In this document: one piece after another, positions 1 to 7,865 of the stretch
How the letters are laid out: every line of letters starts with the position of its first letter
Position numbering within the stretch: the stretch's first letter is position 1
Origin: an uncultured Sphingomonadaceae bacterium
GTDB taxonomy: Bacteria > Pseudomonadota > Alphaproteobacteria > Sphingomonadales > Sphingomonadaceae
Assembly (NCBI GenBank): GCA_947501695.1
Contig: CANMWO010000001.1
Coordinates: 124,001 to 188,000 of the forward strand
Length of the DNA: 64,000 nucleotides
Direction of reading: 5' to 3'
Program-made: the position numbers and the translations under genes
Notes under the pieces: model-generated
What the model saw: only the letters and a program-made list of their open reading frames with translations
What the model was told of the DNA's origin: nothing
The model's database searches: none

Positions 1-204
1 CTGTTGAATGCCGGCTTCTGATTTCAGATCCACTTCGACAAGTTTCCGTGAACGGGAGAGTGCGAGGCGTCCATCTGGTGCGCCGCCGGGCCGATGCAGG
101 ACCGTGACCGTGGCACCTTGGTCCGCCAGCATCATTCCACAAAAAGGTCCGGGCCCGATGCCTGCAAATTCTACGATGTTGATTCCTGCCAGTGGCCCAG
201 CCAT
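1..204 (-). CDS. CaiB/BaiF (family III) CoA-transferase / alpha-methylacyl-CoA racemase-like, N-terminal part
   Basis: This is the first 68 codons of a leftward gene that runs off the left edge. The protein begins MAGPLAGINIVEFAGIGPGP and continues with FCGMMLADQGATVTVLHRPGG. That is the N-terminal Rossmann-like segment of family III CoA-transferases, including alpha-methylacyl-CoA racemase, where the Gly/Pro-rich 'GPGPFCGMMLADxGA' loop is characteristic. Family members transfer CoA between acids or racemise 2-methylacyl-CoA in the cytoplasm. The ATG follows an AGGAG-type ribosome site, and a perfect palindrome lies just upstream. Transferase and racemase cannot be told apart from this fragment. 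Confidence 0.85.
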   Translation of the reverse strand, partial: MAGPLAGINIVEFAGIGPGPFCGMMLADQGATVTVLHRPGGAPDGRLALSRSRKLVEVDLKSEAGIQQ

Positions 205-215
205 ATCCTGCTCCT

Positions 216-235
216 GTTTAATCGAATGATTAAAC
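216..235. promoter_or_regulatory. Perfect 8+4+8 palindrome, candidate operator of the CoA-transferase gene
   Basis: GTTTAATC, a 4-nt spacer GAAT, then GATTAAAC form a perfect inverted repeat. It ends 11 nt upstream of the CoA-transferase ATG at 204, overlapping the expected leader. Size and symmetry suit a dimeric repressor such as a TetR-type regulator of acyl-CoA metabolism. The binding protein is unknown and is not evident in the window. Confidence 0.45.
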
Positions 236-285
236 GGTCCTATGCAGCGGTTGGATTCTAATCAAGCAGATTTGTAATAGTGCCC

Positions 286-702
286 TTAGCGGGGACGCTG
301 ACCATGGCCGAGCGGTTGCCGTTTGGAGCTATGTTGTTTCAAATAGCGAGGGAGTTCTAACTTGGATTGACCTACCGGTTTGCGCGCCAGTTTTGGATCA
401 ATGGGATGGTCAAAGGCAATGCCGAGCCGACCTTGTGCAACCCATGCGATATAGCCGGTAATGCGTCCAATATTGCGCAATTCCAGTTCCAACTTGTCAC
501 CGGGTTTAGCAATGACCGGGGCTTCCGCCATTAGACCGCCAGCGGAAAGATTCCGAATCCGTACTTCGCCGCAATCATCGCCATCCACAAAGCGCAAAAC
601 GGCTTTCAGGAAAAGGCTATCGCGGTCTAGTTCACGCTTGGGTAGGCCGCTGGTTTGGCCGTTTTTGCCCAAATTCTCGTCAAAGGGTTCTTTCATGTGC
701 AT
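286..702 (-). CDS. PilZ domain protein
   Basis: This 138-aa protein has one PilZ-type beta-barrel segment at about residues 25-110. The NLSAGG stretch matches the (D/N)xSxxG c-di-GMP-binding motif, and 'LELELRNIGRITGYIAWVAQGRLGIAF' carries the typical beta strands ending in the 'xGIxF' element. The upstream RxxxR arginines are less clear (RELDR/LRF region), so c-di-GMP binding is likely but not certain. The C-terminus is basic and low complexity. A diguanylate cyclase lies at 17.7 kb, but nothing links the two directly. The start could be either ATG (702 or 696). Confidence 0.8.
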   Translation of the reverse strand: MHMKEPFDENLGKNGQTSGLPKRELDRDSLFLKAVLRFVDGDDCGEVRIRNLSAGGLMAEAPVIAKPGDKLELELRNIGRITGYIAWVAQGRLGIAFDHPIDPKLARKPVGQSKLELPRYLKQHSSKRQPLGHGQRPR

Positions 703-835
703 CCCGCGGATAAATGTAAAACAACGTTTCTTAGCCCGGATTATTGCCGCAAAAAGATGGAAAATTGGTTAATGCTGATAAGAGATTACACGCGGCGCGG
801 TGATAGGATGTGCAAGATGTTCCAATCACCAAAAG

Positions 836-867
836 CGCTTTAGCCTTAATGTGTTAGGGCTAAAGCG
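836..867 (-). terminator. Hairpin downstream of dksA, probable terminator
   Basis: Ten-base perfect arms CGCTTTAGCC (836-845) and GGCTAAAGCG (858-867) are separated by 12 nt. Read leftward, the hairpin follows the dksA stop by about 60 nt and is followed by CTTTTGG, a weak U-tract. It suits an intrinsic terminator of dksA. Confidence 0.55.
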
Positions 868-926
868 ATGAATGCAGTCCAATGAAGTTATATTGATTGT
901 GGGCTGTTGAACCCGATAACAGCAAG

Positions 927-1391
927 TTATTGATCGCGAGAGATTTTCTCATTGCGTTCATGCGCTTCTTGCGCTTCGACGCTCATCGTTGCAATCGGTC
1001 TTGCTTCCAAGCGCTCGAGCGAAATTGGCTCGCCAGTAACCTGACAATAACCATATTCGCCTTCCTCTATACGGCGCAACGCCGATTCGATTTTTGAGGT
1101 TAGTTTGCGTTGGCGATCACGGGTCCGCAGTTCAAGGCCCCAATCGGTTTCGCTGGATGCGCGGTCATTAAGATCGGCTTCCTGAATTGGTCCGTCTTGC
1201 AAATGGGCCAGGGTTTCCTTGGATTCTTCGATGATATCCAATTTCCACTTCTCCAGAGCATTTTTGAAATAAGCGAGATGGCGCTCATTCATAAATTCTT
1301 CGTCGGCACTGGGCCGATAGCCGTTTTCCAGCACAATTTCACCGTTTGAACCACCATCCGAACCGGATGAATTTTTCGCTGAGGACGCCAA
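927..1391 (-). CDS. dksA: RNA polymerase-binding transcription factor DksA
   Basis: DksA binds the RNA polymerase secondary channel and, with ppGpp, retunes transcription in the stringent response. The protein has the DksA signature 'PSADEEFMNERHLAYFKNALEKWK', the coiled-coil hairpin, and the C-terminal region YGYCQVTGEPISLERLEARP. The classical four-cysteine zinc finger is reduced to one Cys (YGYC...ATMSVEAQ), which I recall as usual for alphaproteobacterial DksA. I chose a TTG start at 1391 (M-ASSAKNSSGSDGG) because it follows a GGAGAG ribosome site and gives the usual ~150 aa. An in-frame ATG at 1484 would add 31 residues without resemblance to the family. Confidence 0.92.
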   Translation of the reverse strand: MASSAKNSSGSDGGSNGEIVLENGYRPSADEEFMNERHLAYFKNALEKWKLDIIEESKETLAHLQDGPIQEADLNDRASSETDWGLELRTRDRQRKLTSKIESALRRIEEGEYGYCQVTGEPISLERLEARPIATMSVEAQEAHERNEKISRDQ

Positions 1392-1851
1392 ATATACTCT
1401 CCAACATCTGCCCCCAACCCGATATGGGTTGGCGAAGGACCGGCTATAAACGGGGCCTATAAACTTGGCGTTCGTCTTAGACAAGATGCAATATGCCGCT
1501 ACCGATCAAATTGTGCCGTCGGCGGCTTGGTAATGCCAAGAATCGATTGAATAACCGCCTTCAAGGCAGGAATTGGCGAATCGCGTCCCAAAACAAACCC
1601 TATGTTTTGCGATAACTTTTTCGCATAGACGCAAGATATCCAATGTAAATGGTATCAATTCGGGACATTAACTCTGCTTGGCGAGAGATTGATAAGGATT
1701 TTTCAATTTTTCTTGATCCAAACAAGGTTAACGGAATTGTTATCAACGGCTTCTTCTGCGCTTTTGGTGGATGTCGGAAGGCGAAACCAACGGCCAGCAC
1801 ATTTTTGCAGGCCGAATATATCGTTTTCACAAGCGGAAGAGAGTGATTATT
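1392..1851. other. Intergenic region between dksA and the Ser-rich surface protein gene
   Basis: This 460-bp stretch should hold the promoters of two divergently transcribed genes. I see no convincing gene, tRNA or clear sigma-70 box pair. Short reading frames here have no ribosome site or recognisable sequence. Confidence 0.5.
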
Positions 1852-3417
1852 ATGTCGGTAAGAATGGCTTTAGCAAAATTATGCGCTTGCACATGCGGCG
1901 GTGCGCTAATTGGTGGCGGTGCTGTGCACGTCACGGAAGCGCCAGCTGCGCCTTATATCAAAAAGGTCGACAAGAAAAAGAAGGTTCGTGCTCGGGTCTT
2001 GAAACGCGGACAATCGGCACGCAAAGTCAAGCGTAGCCGGCGCACGGTCACCAAGACGGTTACTGCCTGCGCACCGACCGTGGTAACAATTGCGCAAGCT
2101 CAGCCCCTTCCGCTTCCAGCTCCAGCATATATCCCCGCGCCATTGCCAGAAATTCCGGTGCTTGAAAGTGGCGGCGGTTCTGTTCCTGTCGTAATCGGCG
2201 GCAGCGGAGGCTATGGCGGCGGTTTCGGCGGTGGCTTCTTCGGCGGCTTCTTCGGCGGCGGCGGTGGATCAGGCGGCGGCTCTGTCGTTATTTCTTCGAC
2301 CACCAGCGGCGGCTCGACCAGCACATCTTCCGGCGGCAGTTCCACCAGCGGTGGTTCCACCAGCAGCTCGACTGGAGGCTTCTCAAGCACTGGCGGTTCT
2401 ACTAGCACTTCAACTGGTGGCTTCTCGAGCACAGGCGGCTCGACCAGCACGTCCACCGGTGGTGTAAGTACGTCAACTGGTGGTGTAAGTACGTCAACTG
2501 GTGGTGTGAGTACTTCCACAGGCGGTGTCAGCACGTCGACGGGTGGTGTGAGTACCTCCACAGGTGGAGTTAGCACCTCAACAGGCGGCGTTAGCACTTC
2601 CACCGGTGGCAGCAGCTCTTCGAGTTCGTCGAGCAGTTCCAGCAGCTCTTCGAGTTCAAGTTCGTCGAGCTCTAGCGGAAACACTTCAAGTGGAATGACT
2701 TCGAGCGGCATGACCTCAAGCGGTATGACCTCAAGCGGGCATCCTGGTACGTCTACCAGTACGGGTAGTACCGGTTCTTCAGGCAGTTCCGGCTCATCGG
2801 GTAGCAGTGGTTCTTCCGGCGGGTCATCCAGCAGTTCCAGCTCATCTTCAAGCAGCTCGAGTTCGTCCAGTAGTGGCGGCTCGAACGGTAGCACCGGTTC
2901 TTCGGGAAGTTCAGGTTCTTCAGGCAGCAGCGGTTCTTCCGGCGGATCATCGAGCTCCAGCTCATCTTCGAGCGGTTCAAGTTCATCCAGCAGTGGTGGC
3001 TCGAATGGTAGCACGGGTTCGTCGGGCAGCTCTGGTTCATCCGGTAGCAGTGGATCATCAGGTGGCTCATCGAGCAGTTCCAGTTCATCTTCAAGCAGCT
3101 CGAGTTCGTCCAGTAGTGGTGGTTCCAATGGTAGTACCGGTTCTTCGGGCAGCAGCGGATCATCAAGTTCGACATCGACCTCTTCCGGTGCAAGCAGCAC
3201 GTCGTCCAGCTTTGGTGGAAACAGCACCTCAAGTTCGAGCTCTTCAAGTAGCAGCTCCAGCTCCAGCACCTCATCGGGCGCCAGCAGTGGCGGATCAACC
3301 GGTGGTTCTACCGGCGGAACCCCGGTTCCAGCCCCGCCAATGGTTCTGCTCTTTGGTGCAGCGGCAGCAGCTTTGTTCGCCCGCAGCCGCAAAGCCAAGA
3401 AAGCGGTCGCCGCTTAA
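1852..3417 (+). CDS. Serine/glycine-repeat surface protein with C-terminal PEP-CTERM-like sorting signal
   Basis: This 521-aa protein has an N-terminal hydrophobic export segment (ALAKLCACTCGGALIGGGA) and a basic Lys/Arg stretch (about residues 45-75). A Pro-rich linker and a Gly-rich patch (GGYGGGFGGGFFGGFFGGGGG) follow, then about 300 residues of Ser/Gly/Thr repeats. These include seven tandem GGVSTST units, GMTSS repeats, long Ser runs, and three near-identical ~40-residue blocks beginning GGSNGSTGSSGSS. The C-terminus has TPVPAPP, a hydrophobic helix and a basic tail, as in exosortase-type signals. The likely role is an extracellular, possibly glycosylated, matrix or adhesive protein; that is inference. 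The ATG at 1852 has a GGAAGAGAG site; longer frames upstream lack one. Confidence 0.75.
   Translation: MSVRMALAKLCACTCGGALIGGGAVHVTEAPAAPYIKKVDKKKKVRARVLKRGQSARKVKRSRRTVTKTVTACAPTVVTIAQAQPLPLPAPAYIPAPLPEIPVLESGGGSVPVVIGGSGGYGGGFGGGFFGGFFGGGGGSGGGSVVISSTTSGGSTSTSSGGSSTSGGSTSSSTGGFSSTGGSTSTSTGGFSSTGGSTSTSTGGVSTSTGGVSTSTGGVSTSTGGVSTSTGGVSTSTGGVSTSTGGVSTSTGGSSSSSSSSSSSSSSSSSSSSSSGNTSSGMTSSGMTSSGMTSSGHPGTSTSTGSTGSSGSSGSSGSSGSSGGSSSSSSSSSSSSSSSSSGGSNGSTGSSGSSGSSGSSGSSGGSSSSSSSSSGSSSSSSGGSNGSTGSSGSSGSSGSSGSSGGSSSSSSSSSSSSSSSSSGGSNGSTGSSGSSGSSSSTSTSSGASSTSSSFGGNSTSSSSSSSSSSSSSTSSGASSGGSTGGSTGGTPVPAPPMVLLFGAAAAALFARSRKAKKAVAA
2459..2605 (+). repeat. Tandem 21-bp repeat encoding GGVSTST
   Basis: Seven tandem copies of a 21-bp unit encode Gly-Gly-Val-Ser-Thr-Ser-Thr. 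Third positions vary between copies (for example gtaagtacgtca versus gtgagtacttcc), so the protein repeat is better conserved than the DNA. Confidence 0.85.
2875..3165 (+). repeat. Three ~120-bp Ser/Gly repeat blocks
   Basis: Blocks begin at about 2875, 2995 and 3118, each starting with the codons for GGSNGSTGSS. Spacings are 120 and 123 bp, so one codon has been gained or lost. A related partial block precedes them near 2765. Confidence 0.75.
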
Positions 3418-3444
3418 ACGGCAACTCGCACAAACAAAATCAAC

Positions 3445-3474
3445 AAGCGGCCGGAGCGATCCGGCCGCTTTTTT
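3445..3474 (+). terminator. Intrinsic terminator of the Ser-rich protein gene
   Basis: An 11-bp perfect stem, AAGCGGCCGGA / TCCGGCCGCTT, has a GCGA tetraloop and runs into a T-tract. It lies 28 nt after the stop codon at 3417. Confidence 0.9.
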
Positions 3475-3482
3475 ACTTTCGT

Positions 3483-3563
3483 ACTCCTGCGTAGGCAGGA
3501 GTCCATCTCCTCTAGTCTGCGGGTGAATATCGTGCGGGAGATAGACCCCGGCCTACGCCGGGG
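3483..3563. repeat. Composite intergenic palindromic element
   Basis: Hairpin 1 is ACTCCTGC-GTAG-GCAGGAGT (3483-3502). Hairpin 2 is CCCCGGC-CTAC-GCCGGGG (3546-3563). Between them ATCTCC (3505-3510) can pair with GGAGAT (3537-3542), and the two tetraloops (GTAG, CTAC) are mutually complementary. The arrangement resembles the dispersed intergenic palindromes seen in many sphingomonad genomes. It lies between the terminator and serS. It is not obviously a terminator, since no T-run follows. Confidence 0.65.
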
Positions 3564-3613
3564 CACAGATTGAGGCTTGAATGAACGCGGCGTGCTCGGC
3601 ATAGGCTTGTCCC

Positions 3614-4897
3614 ATGCATGATCTAAAATATATCAGAGAAAACGCGGCCGCTTTCGATGCCGCTCTCGCGCGGCGCGGTGTGGAACCGGTGGCGGCAAAT
3701 CTGTTGGCGCTGGACGAAAAGAATCGCAGCATCGCAACGAAGCTTCAGGAAGGTCAGGCGCGCCGCAATGAAGCATCAAAAGCCATTGGCAAGGCCAAGG
3801 GGCAGGGTGATGAAGAAACCGCGCAGGCATTGATGGCCGAGGTTTCGGAACTGAAAACAAACTTGCCATTGTTGGAGGACGAACAACGTGCGGTGTCCGG
3901 AAAATTGCGCGATGTTTTGGCTGCATTGCCTAATCTGCCCCATGCCGACGTTCCGGAAGGCGCGGATGAGGATGACAATGTCGAGCTGGAACGTTGGGGC
4001 ACCCCGCGTAGCTTCGACTTTAAACCGTTAGAACATAGCGACATAGGCCCGCCACTGGGTTTGGAATTTGAAACGGCTGCTGAAATGTCCGGTGCGCGCT
4101 TTGCGTTTTTGCGCGGGCAAATGGCGCGGCTACAACGCGCAATCGGGCAATATATGCTCGACCAACAAACGACGGTAAATGGCTTTCAGGAATGCGCGCC
4201 GCCCGTTCTGGTGCGCGATCAGGCCATGTTTGGTACTGGTCAGCTTCCAAAATTTTCAGAGGACTCGTTCCAGACCACCGATGGTCACTGGCTGATCCCG
4301 ACAGCGGAGGTTAGCCTGACCAACAGTGTGCACGGCCAGATATTGGACGAAGCGCAGTTGCCGATCCGATTGACCGCGCTGACCCCGTGTTTCAGAAGCG
4401 AAGCGGGATCTGCTGGCAAAGATACCAAAGGCTTGATCCGCCAGCACCAGTTTGAAAAGGTCGAGATGGTGGCGATTGTTCACCCCGATCATAGCGATGC
4501 CGAACATCTGCGTATGACCGAGGCGGCAGAATCCATCCTTAAGGCTCTGGAACTTCCCTATCGTAAGATGCTGTTATGTACTGGCGACATGGGCGCAACA
4601 GCGCGCAAGACCTATGATCTGGAAGTCTGGCTACCGGGACAGGATACTTATCGCGAGATTTCCAGCGTCTCGACCTGCGGCGAATATCAGGCACGGCGGA
4701 TGAACGCGCGTTTTCGACCAGAAGGCGAGACTAAGGGCACGCAATTTATGCACACGCTCAATGGCTCGGGGCTGGCAGTTGGCCGCACTTTGGTAGCCGT
4801 TCTGGAAAATTACCAGCAGGAAGACGGTAGTGTCATAATTCCGGAAGCGTTACAGCCTTATATGGGTGGCATCGAAAAACTGGAGCCTGCAAACTAA
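3614..4897 (+). CDS. serS: Serine--tRNA ligase
   Basis: This 427-aa protein is a class II aminoacyl-tRNA synthetase that charges tRNA-Ser (and tRNA-Sec where present) in the cytoplasm. An N-terminal helical tRNA-binding arm (about residues 1-110) starts [18 protein letters not shown]. It is followed by the TAEVSLTN segment, motif 2 ([27 protein letters not shown]) and motif 3 ([16 protein letters not shown]). The length is normal for bacterial SerRS. The stop overlaps the surE ATG by one base (TAATG), which implies co-transcription and coupled translation. Confidence 0.98.
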   Translation: MHDLKYIRENAAAFDAALARRGVEPVAANLLALDEKNRSIATKLQEGQARRNEASKAIGKAKGQGDEETAQALMAEVSELKTNLPLLEDEQRAVSGKLRDVLAALPNLPHADVPEGADEDDNVELERWGTPRSFDFKPLEHSDIGPPLGLEFETAAEMSGARFAFLRGQMARLQRAIGQYMLDQQTTVNGFQECAPPVLVRDQAMFGTGQLPKFSEDSFQTTDGHWLIPTAEVSLTNSVHGQILDEAQLPIRLTALTPCFRSEAGSAGKDTKGLIRQHQFEKVEMVAIVHPDHSDAEHLRMTEAAESILKALELPYRKMLLCTGDMGATARKTYDLEVWLPGQDTYREISSVSTCGEYQARRMNARFRPEGETKGTQFMHTLNGSGLAVGRTLVAVLENYQQEDGSVIIPEALQPYMGGIEKLEPAN

Positions 4898-5664
4898 TGC
4901 GTATCTTGCTGACCAATGATGATGGATTTGACGCCCCGGGCATGAAGGTCCTGCTCGACATTGCGCAGCATTTTTCCAACGATATCTGGATTGTTGCGCC
5001 GTCAGATGAAAATTCGGGTGCCGGCCATTCTTTGACGCTCACCCGGCCTTTGCGTATCCGCAAGCGCGGGGACCAGCAATATTCCATCGATGGCACGCCT
5101 ACTGACAGCGTCATGATGGCGGTCGCGAAAATCATGAAAGACGGCCTGCCCGACCTGATCCTCTCTGGCGTCAATCGGGGAGCCAATCTTGGCGAAGACG
5201 TAACCTATTCAGGGACGGCGTCTGCCGCGATGGAGGGCGCGCTGGCCGGTATCCCGTCGATTGCGATCAGCCAAGCCTATGCGCGCGGCGATATCGGGGA
5301 TGACGTGCCTTTTGAAGCGGCGCGGCAATGGGGCGAGCGGGTGTTGCGTCCTTTGATCAAGCAAAGCATGGATCACCGAACCTTGGTCAATATCAACTTC
5401 CCGGCCTTGCCCGCGAGTGAGGTCAAAGGCATTCGTGTGGTATCGCAGGGTATTCGTGATTATGGCCGCATGCAATTTATCAGCAACCGCGACCCGCGCG
5501 GTTTTGAATATCATTGGCTGAACCTAGGCCCGATGGTCGAAACACCGGCGCACAGCACGGATCTTGAAGCGATTGCCGACGGCTATGTCTCGATCACACC
5601 GCTGCATTTGGATCTGACCCATTATGAGTCGATGGACACGTTAAAAGGCCTCTACAGCGACTGA
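4897..5664 (+). CDS. surE: 5'/3'-nucleotidase SurE
   Basis: SurE is a metal-dependent nucleoside monophosphatase linked to stationary-phase survival. This 255-aa protein begins [15 protein letters not shown], which includes the DD metal-binding pair, and has SGVNRGANLGEDVTYSGTVS-like text (here YSGTASAAMEGAL) and the later 'VNINFP' segment. The length is typical. It directly follows serS. In many alphaproteobacteria serS-surE is followed by pcm and/or an NlpD-like peptidase gene. Here the peptidase gene comes only after a 2.7 kb accessory stretch. Confidence 0.97.
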   Translation: MRILLTNDDGFDAPGMKVLLDIAQHFSNDIWIVAPSDENSGAGHSLTLTRPLRIRKRGDQQYSIDGTPTDSVMMAVAKIMKDGLPDLILSGVNRGANLGEDVTYSGTASAAMEGALAGIPSIAISQAYARGDIGDDVPFEAARQWGERVLRPLIKQSMDHRTLVNINFPALPASEVKGIRVVSQGIRDYGRMQFISNRDPRGFEYHWLNLGPMVETPAHSTDLEAIADGYVSITPLHLDLTHYESMDTLKGLYSD

Positions 5665-6017
5665 CGTTGCCGAGCCTAGATGGTCGCCACGGAGCGAAGA
5701 GCTTGCGATCGTCTGCAGTTTTTCTAAAGCCGACATTGGAAGATGCGGTCACATGAGTTTTTTATCGGCAGTTTCGACTACCCCAAATCAAAAACGAAGC
5801 AAGCCAATACCAACATGAGCAGTTTTCCGACTTCCTGTGATCCAGATCGGATTTGCCTTGAGCATTATTGGCCACGTAAATTTGTTGCTGATGAGATGGT
5901 ATCATTTTCATTTGATTGCGGGTTTCCTCGATAACTAAAACCAAATATGGCCGGGCGATAATTGGGGGGGGGTCGCAATTATCGCCCGGCCTAGAAGCCT
6001 CGGCTTCTGGGGGAAGA
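5665..6017. other. Intergenic region after surE
   Basis: This roughly 350-bp stretch holds no gene I can support. A 63-codon frame at 5743-5934 has no ribosome site or family resemblance. The right end carries two hairpins (described separately) that serve the leftward porin-like gene. Confidence 0.5.
5949..6008. terminator. Two adjacent hairpins after the beta-barrel gene, probable terminator region
   Basis: The first is a perfect 15-bp inverted repeat (GGCCGGGCGATAATT at 5949-5963, complement at 5977-5991) around a 13-nt loop with nine consecutive G on the plus strand. Next to it is AGAAGCC-TC-GGCTTCT (5993-6008), 10 nt from the stop of the leftward gene at 6018. Neither has a long T-run, so termination is inferred from position and stem strength. 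Confidence 0.5.
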
Positions 6018-6644
6018 CTAAAAGCGTAGGGTTAAACCGCCGAGAACTTGATTGGATTGAAGTGAGCCGTCATTTTCGTTGCGCCGATATTCAACTCGAA
6101 AAGAAGCATTACGATGGATCGCATATTCCAAGCCCCCACCATAGATAAGACCAGCGCCGTTTTCTTTCTGTGTTGCTACGGCATTGTTATCGCCGGCCGC
6201 CAACCTGCGAACGGTATAGCGATTGATTCCGTAACCCACTCGGCCATAAGCTAACAGTCGCGGCGCGACCGCAATACCGGCCCTGGCTGACACGCTTGCG
6301 GTCCATTGTGAATCAAGCTCGATGCTGTCACCGTTTGTCAACGTTGAACGCAATGTTCTTCCATTCGGGCTAAAATCGGCTTCGATACCCGCAACAATCT
6401 TGTCAAATTGGGCATCATATCCAACAAAGCCGCCATAGGAAAAACCGCTGGATTTGTCGTTCAATCGGGCGCTGTTGGGCGTGGATAGCAATGTATCATC
6501 GATCTTACGCCGCTCCCAACCGGCTTGGACGCCTGCCTTTACACCTTCAAAGTTTTCTTCGCTATCTTGCGCATAAGCAGCTGGCGCTCCGGCTAAGCCG
6601 CACAGCGCAGCACCGATGGTGGGTATTAGTAGTGTCTTCTTCAT
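6018..6644 (-). CDS. Outer-membrane beta-barrel (porin-family) protein
   Basis: The 208-aa precursor has a clear signal peptide (MKKTLLIPTIGAALCGLAGAPAAYAQD, cleavage after AYA). The mature part is an eight-stranded OmpA/opacity-like barrel with alternating strands ('GFVGYDAQFDKIVAGIEADF', 'RLLAYGRVGYGINRYTV', 'LIYGGGLEYAIHRNASFRVEYRR') ending in the terminal Phe (LGGLTLRF) recognised by BAM. Similar alphaproteobacterial proteins resemble Omp25/Omp31-type surface proteins. No ligand can be assigned. It appears monocistronic and leftward. Confidence 0.85.
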   Translation of the reverse strand: MKKTLLIPTIGAALCGLAGAPAAYAQDSEENFEGVKAGVQAGWERRKIDDTLLSTPNSARLNDKSSGFSYGGFVGYDAQFDKIVAGIEADFSPNGRTLRSTLTNGDSIELDSQWTASVSARAGIAVAPRLLAYGRVGYGINRYTVRRLAAGDNNAVATQKENGAGLIYGGGLEYAIHRNASFRVEYRRNENDGSLQSNQVLGGLTLRF

Positions 6645-6805
6645 TTTATGTCCTTTCTTGACATTTTGGTTAAAATTTTGGGCATACGAACCCGCCCCGG
6701 AAAGCGAGATCCGTTGGTTTTTCTGTTAGAAATGGAATTTAAAGTTGGTTGCCCGACCGGATAATATTAGGTCATTTATCTATCCGAGCTTGGTTCACCT
6801 TCACA

Positions 6806-7189
6806 TCAACCCACAACTGCATGACCGCGTCCTAACATACAGCGGATGACGATATCTTTTCGATCACTTCGGGTTTCATCGGCAGAGCTAGCGGCGCCTA
6901 ACAGGCCGCCCAGTAGTGCGCCGACTATCGCACCTTCGATCGAATCGTCCTCGATGGCGCCAGCAGCCCCGCCGACAACGGCGCCTGCCAAGGCAGAAGT
7001 TCGAGCATCGCCATTGTCATAGTGTTTGGTCTTTGCGACCGACTGACAATCGTCAAGATCAGCAAGATAAAATTCATCCTGATAACCGTCGACTATGGGC
7101 CGATATCCAGCGGCGGTATTTGCGCATCCGCTTAAAACGAAGCTCCCAGATATCAAGATCATGGCGATCTTGGCATTAGTGGGGGTCAT
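6806..7189 (-). CDS. Glycine-zipper family lipoprotein
   Basis: This 127-aa protein has a lipobox (ISGSFVLSGC) giving Cys22 as the lipidation site. The short periplasmic domain contains two glycine-zipper helices (ALAGAVVGGAAGAIEDDS and GAIVGALLGGLLGAASSADE). Two further Cys (DDCQS and IRCMLG) could form a disulfide. Glycine-zipper lipoproteins sit in or on the outer membrane and often help envelope stability, but the specific role here is unknown. It is leftward, upstream of the beta-barrel gene, with a 161-bp gap. Confidence 0.75.
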   Translation of the reverse strand: MTPTNAKIAMILISGSFVLSGCANTAAGYRPIVDGYQDEFYLADLDDCQSVAKTKHYDNGDARTSALAGAVVGGAAGAIEDDSIEGAIVGALLGGLLGAASSADETRSDRKDIVIRCMLGRGHAVVG

Positions 7190-7316
7190 GTTAGAATCCT
7201 TTCGTTTGCATTCTTTTGATTGATTTCGATCCGATAGCTCCTATTATGTTACCGTTATATGAACAAAAAATATTGTTTCACAATAAATTATTATCATAAA
7301 GAATGGAAATATTTTT

Positions 7317-7865
7317 ATGAATCGACAATTCAACACGGAAAAACGCTGGTTCTATCGTCCACTGCGTGTGGTGGCCGCGATAATGACGGCTTTCGTTGGC
7401 ATCGCGATTTCTGCGACAATTGTGACAGCGTTGATTGGAGATTTGGAAATGCTCAACGACTTCGTGGAGATGGAGTCAGAAATAACGAGCTTGAGCAACA
7501 CAGCCAAAGTCGGCCTCGGGCTGATCAACATATTTGCGCTTTTGACTTTCTGGTTGTTGTTCTCTTCAATAAGAACTGTTCTCATATATGCTGAGCGCAA
7601 TGAGCTGCTGCAAGACAGCGCAGAGAAGGCACTAATGAAGATGGGATATGCTATGCTAATGCTCTACTTCGTATTTATGAGCACTGATATTTTGATTCCA
7701 ATACTCGCAGACCCATCATCCATTTATGAGAATTTGATCAATTTTTTCGTCTATCTTATTGATCTGAACGCGTTGACGCTTTTGATTGGTATGGTTCTAA
7801 TGGCCTTGTCTGGTGCTCTCCGTGAAGGAAGAATCGTAAGAGATGAATTGAAGCAGATCGTTTGA
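7317..7865 (+). CDS. DUF2975 family four-helix membrane protein
   Basis: This 182-aa integral membrane protein has four predicted membrane segments (about residues 18-40, 65-85, 108-130, 143-165), with a charged loop and the 'ALREGRIVRDELKQIV' tail typical of DUF2975. Members are regularly encoded next to a small Cro/CI-like HTH protein, as here: the stop overlaps the next start (TGATG). By analogy with such pairs, the membrane protein may restrain or sense for the regulator; that is inference. The AT-richer base composition than the flanking core genes hints at acquisition. Confidence 0.8.
   Translation: MNRQFNTEKRWFYRPLRVVAAIMTAFVGIAISATIVTALIGDLEMLNDFVEMESEITSLSNTAKVGLGLINIFALLTFWLLFSSIRTVLIYAERNELLQDSAEKALMKMGYAMLMLYFVFMSTDILIPILADPSSIYENLINFFVYLIDLNALTLLIGMVLMALSGALREGRIVRDELKQIV

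Noticed and set aside
2211-3398. 395-codon open frame on the minus strand across the Ser-rich gene, with long Leu/Glu/Pro repeats
   Set aside because: It is a by-product of TCN/AGC serine codons read backwards; it has no ribosome site, and the plus-strand frame has an export signal and sorting tail.
2753-3526. Further long frames in both strands of the same repeat
   Set aside because: Low-complexity shadows of the Ser/Gly repeat.
5743-5934. 63-codon frame after surE
   Set aside because: No ribosome site, no protein-like character, and surrounded by non-coding sequence.
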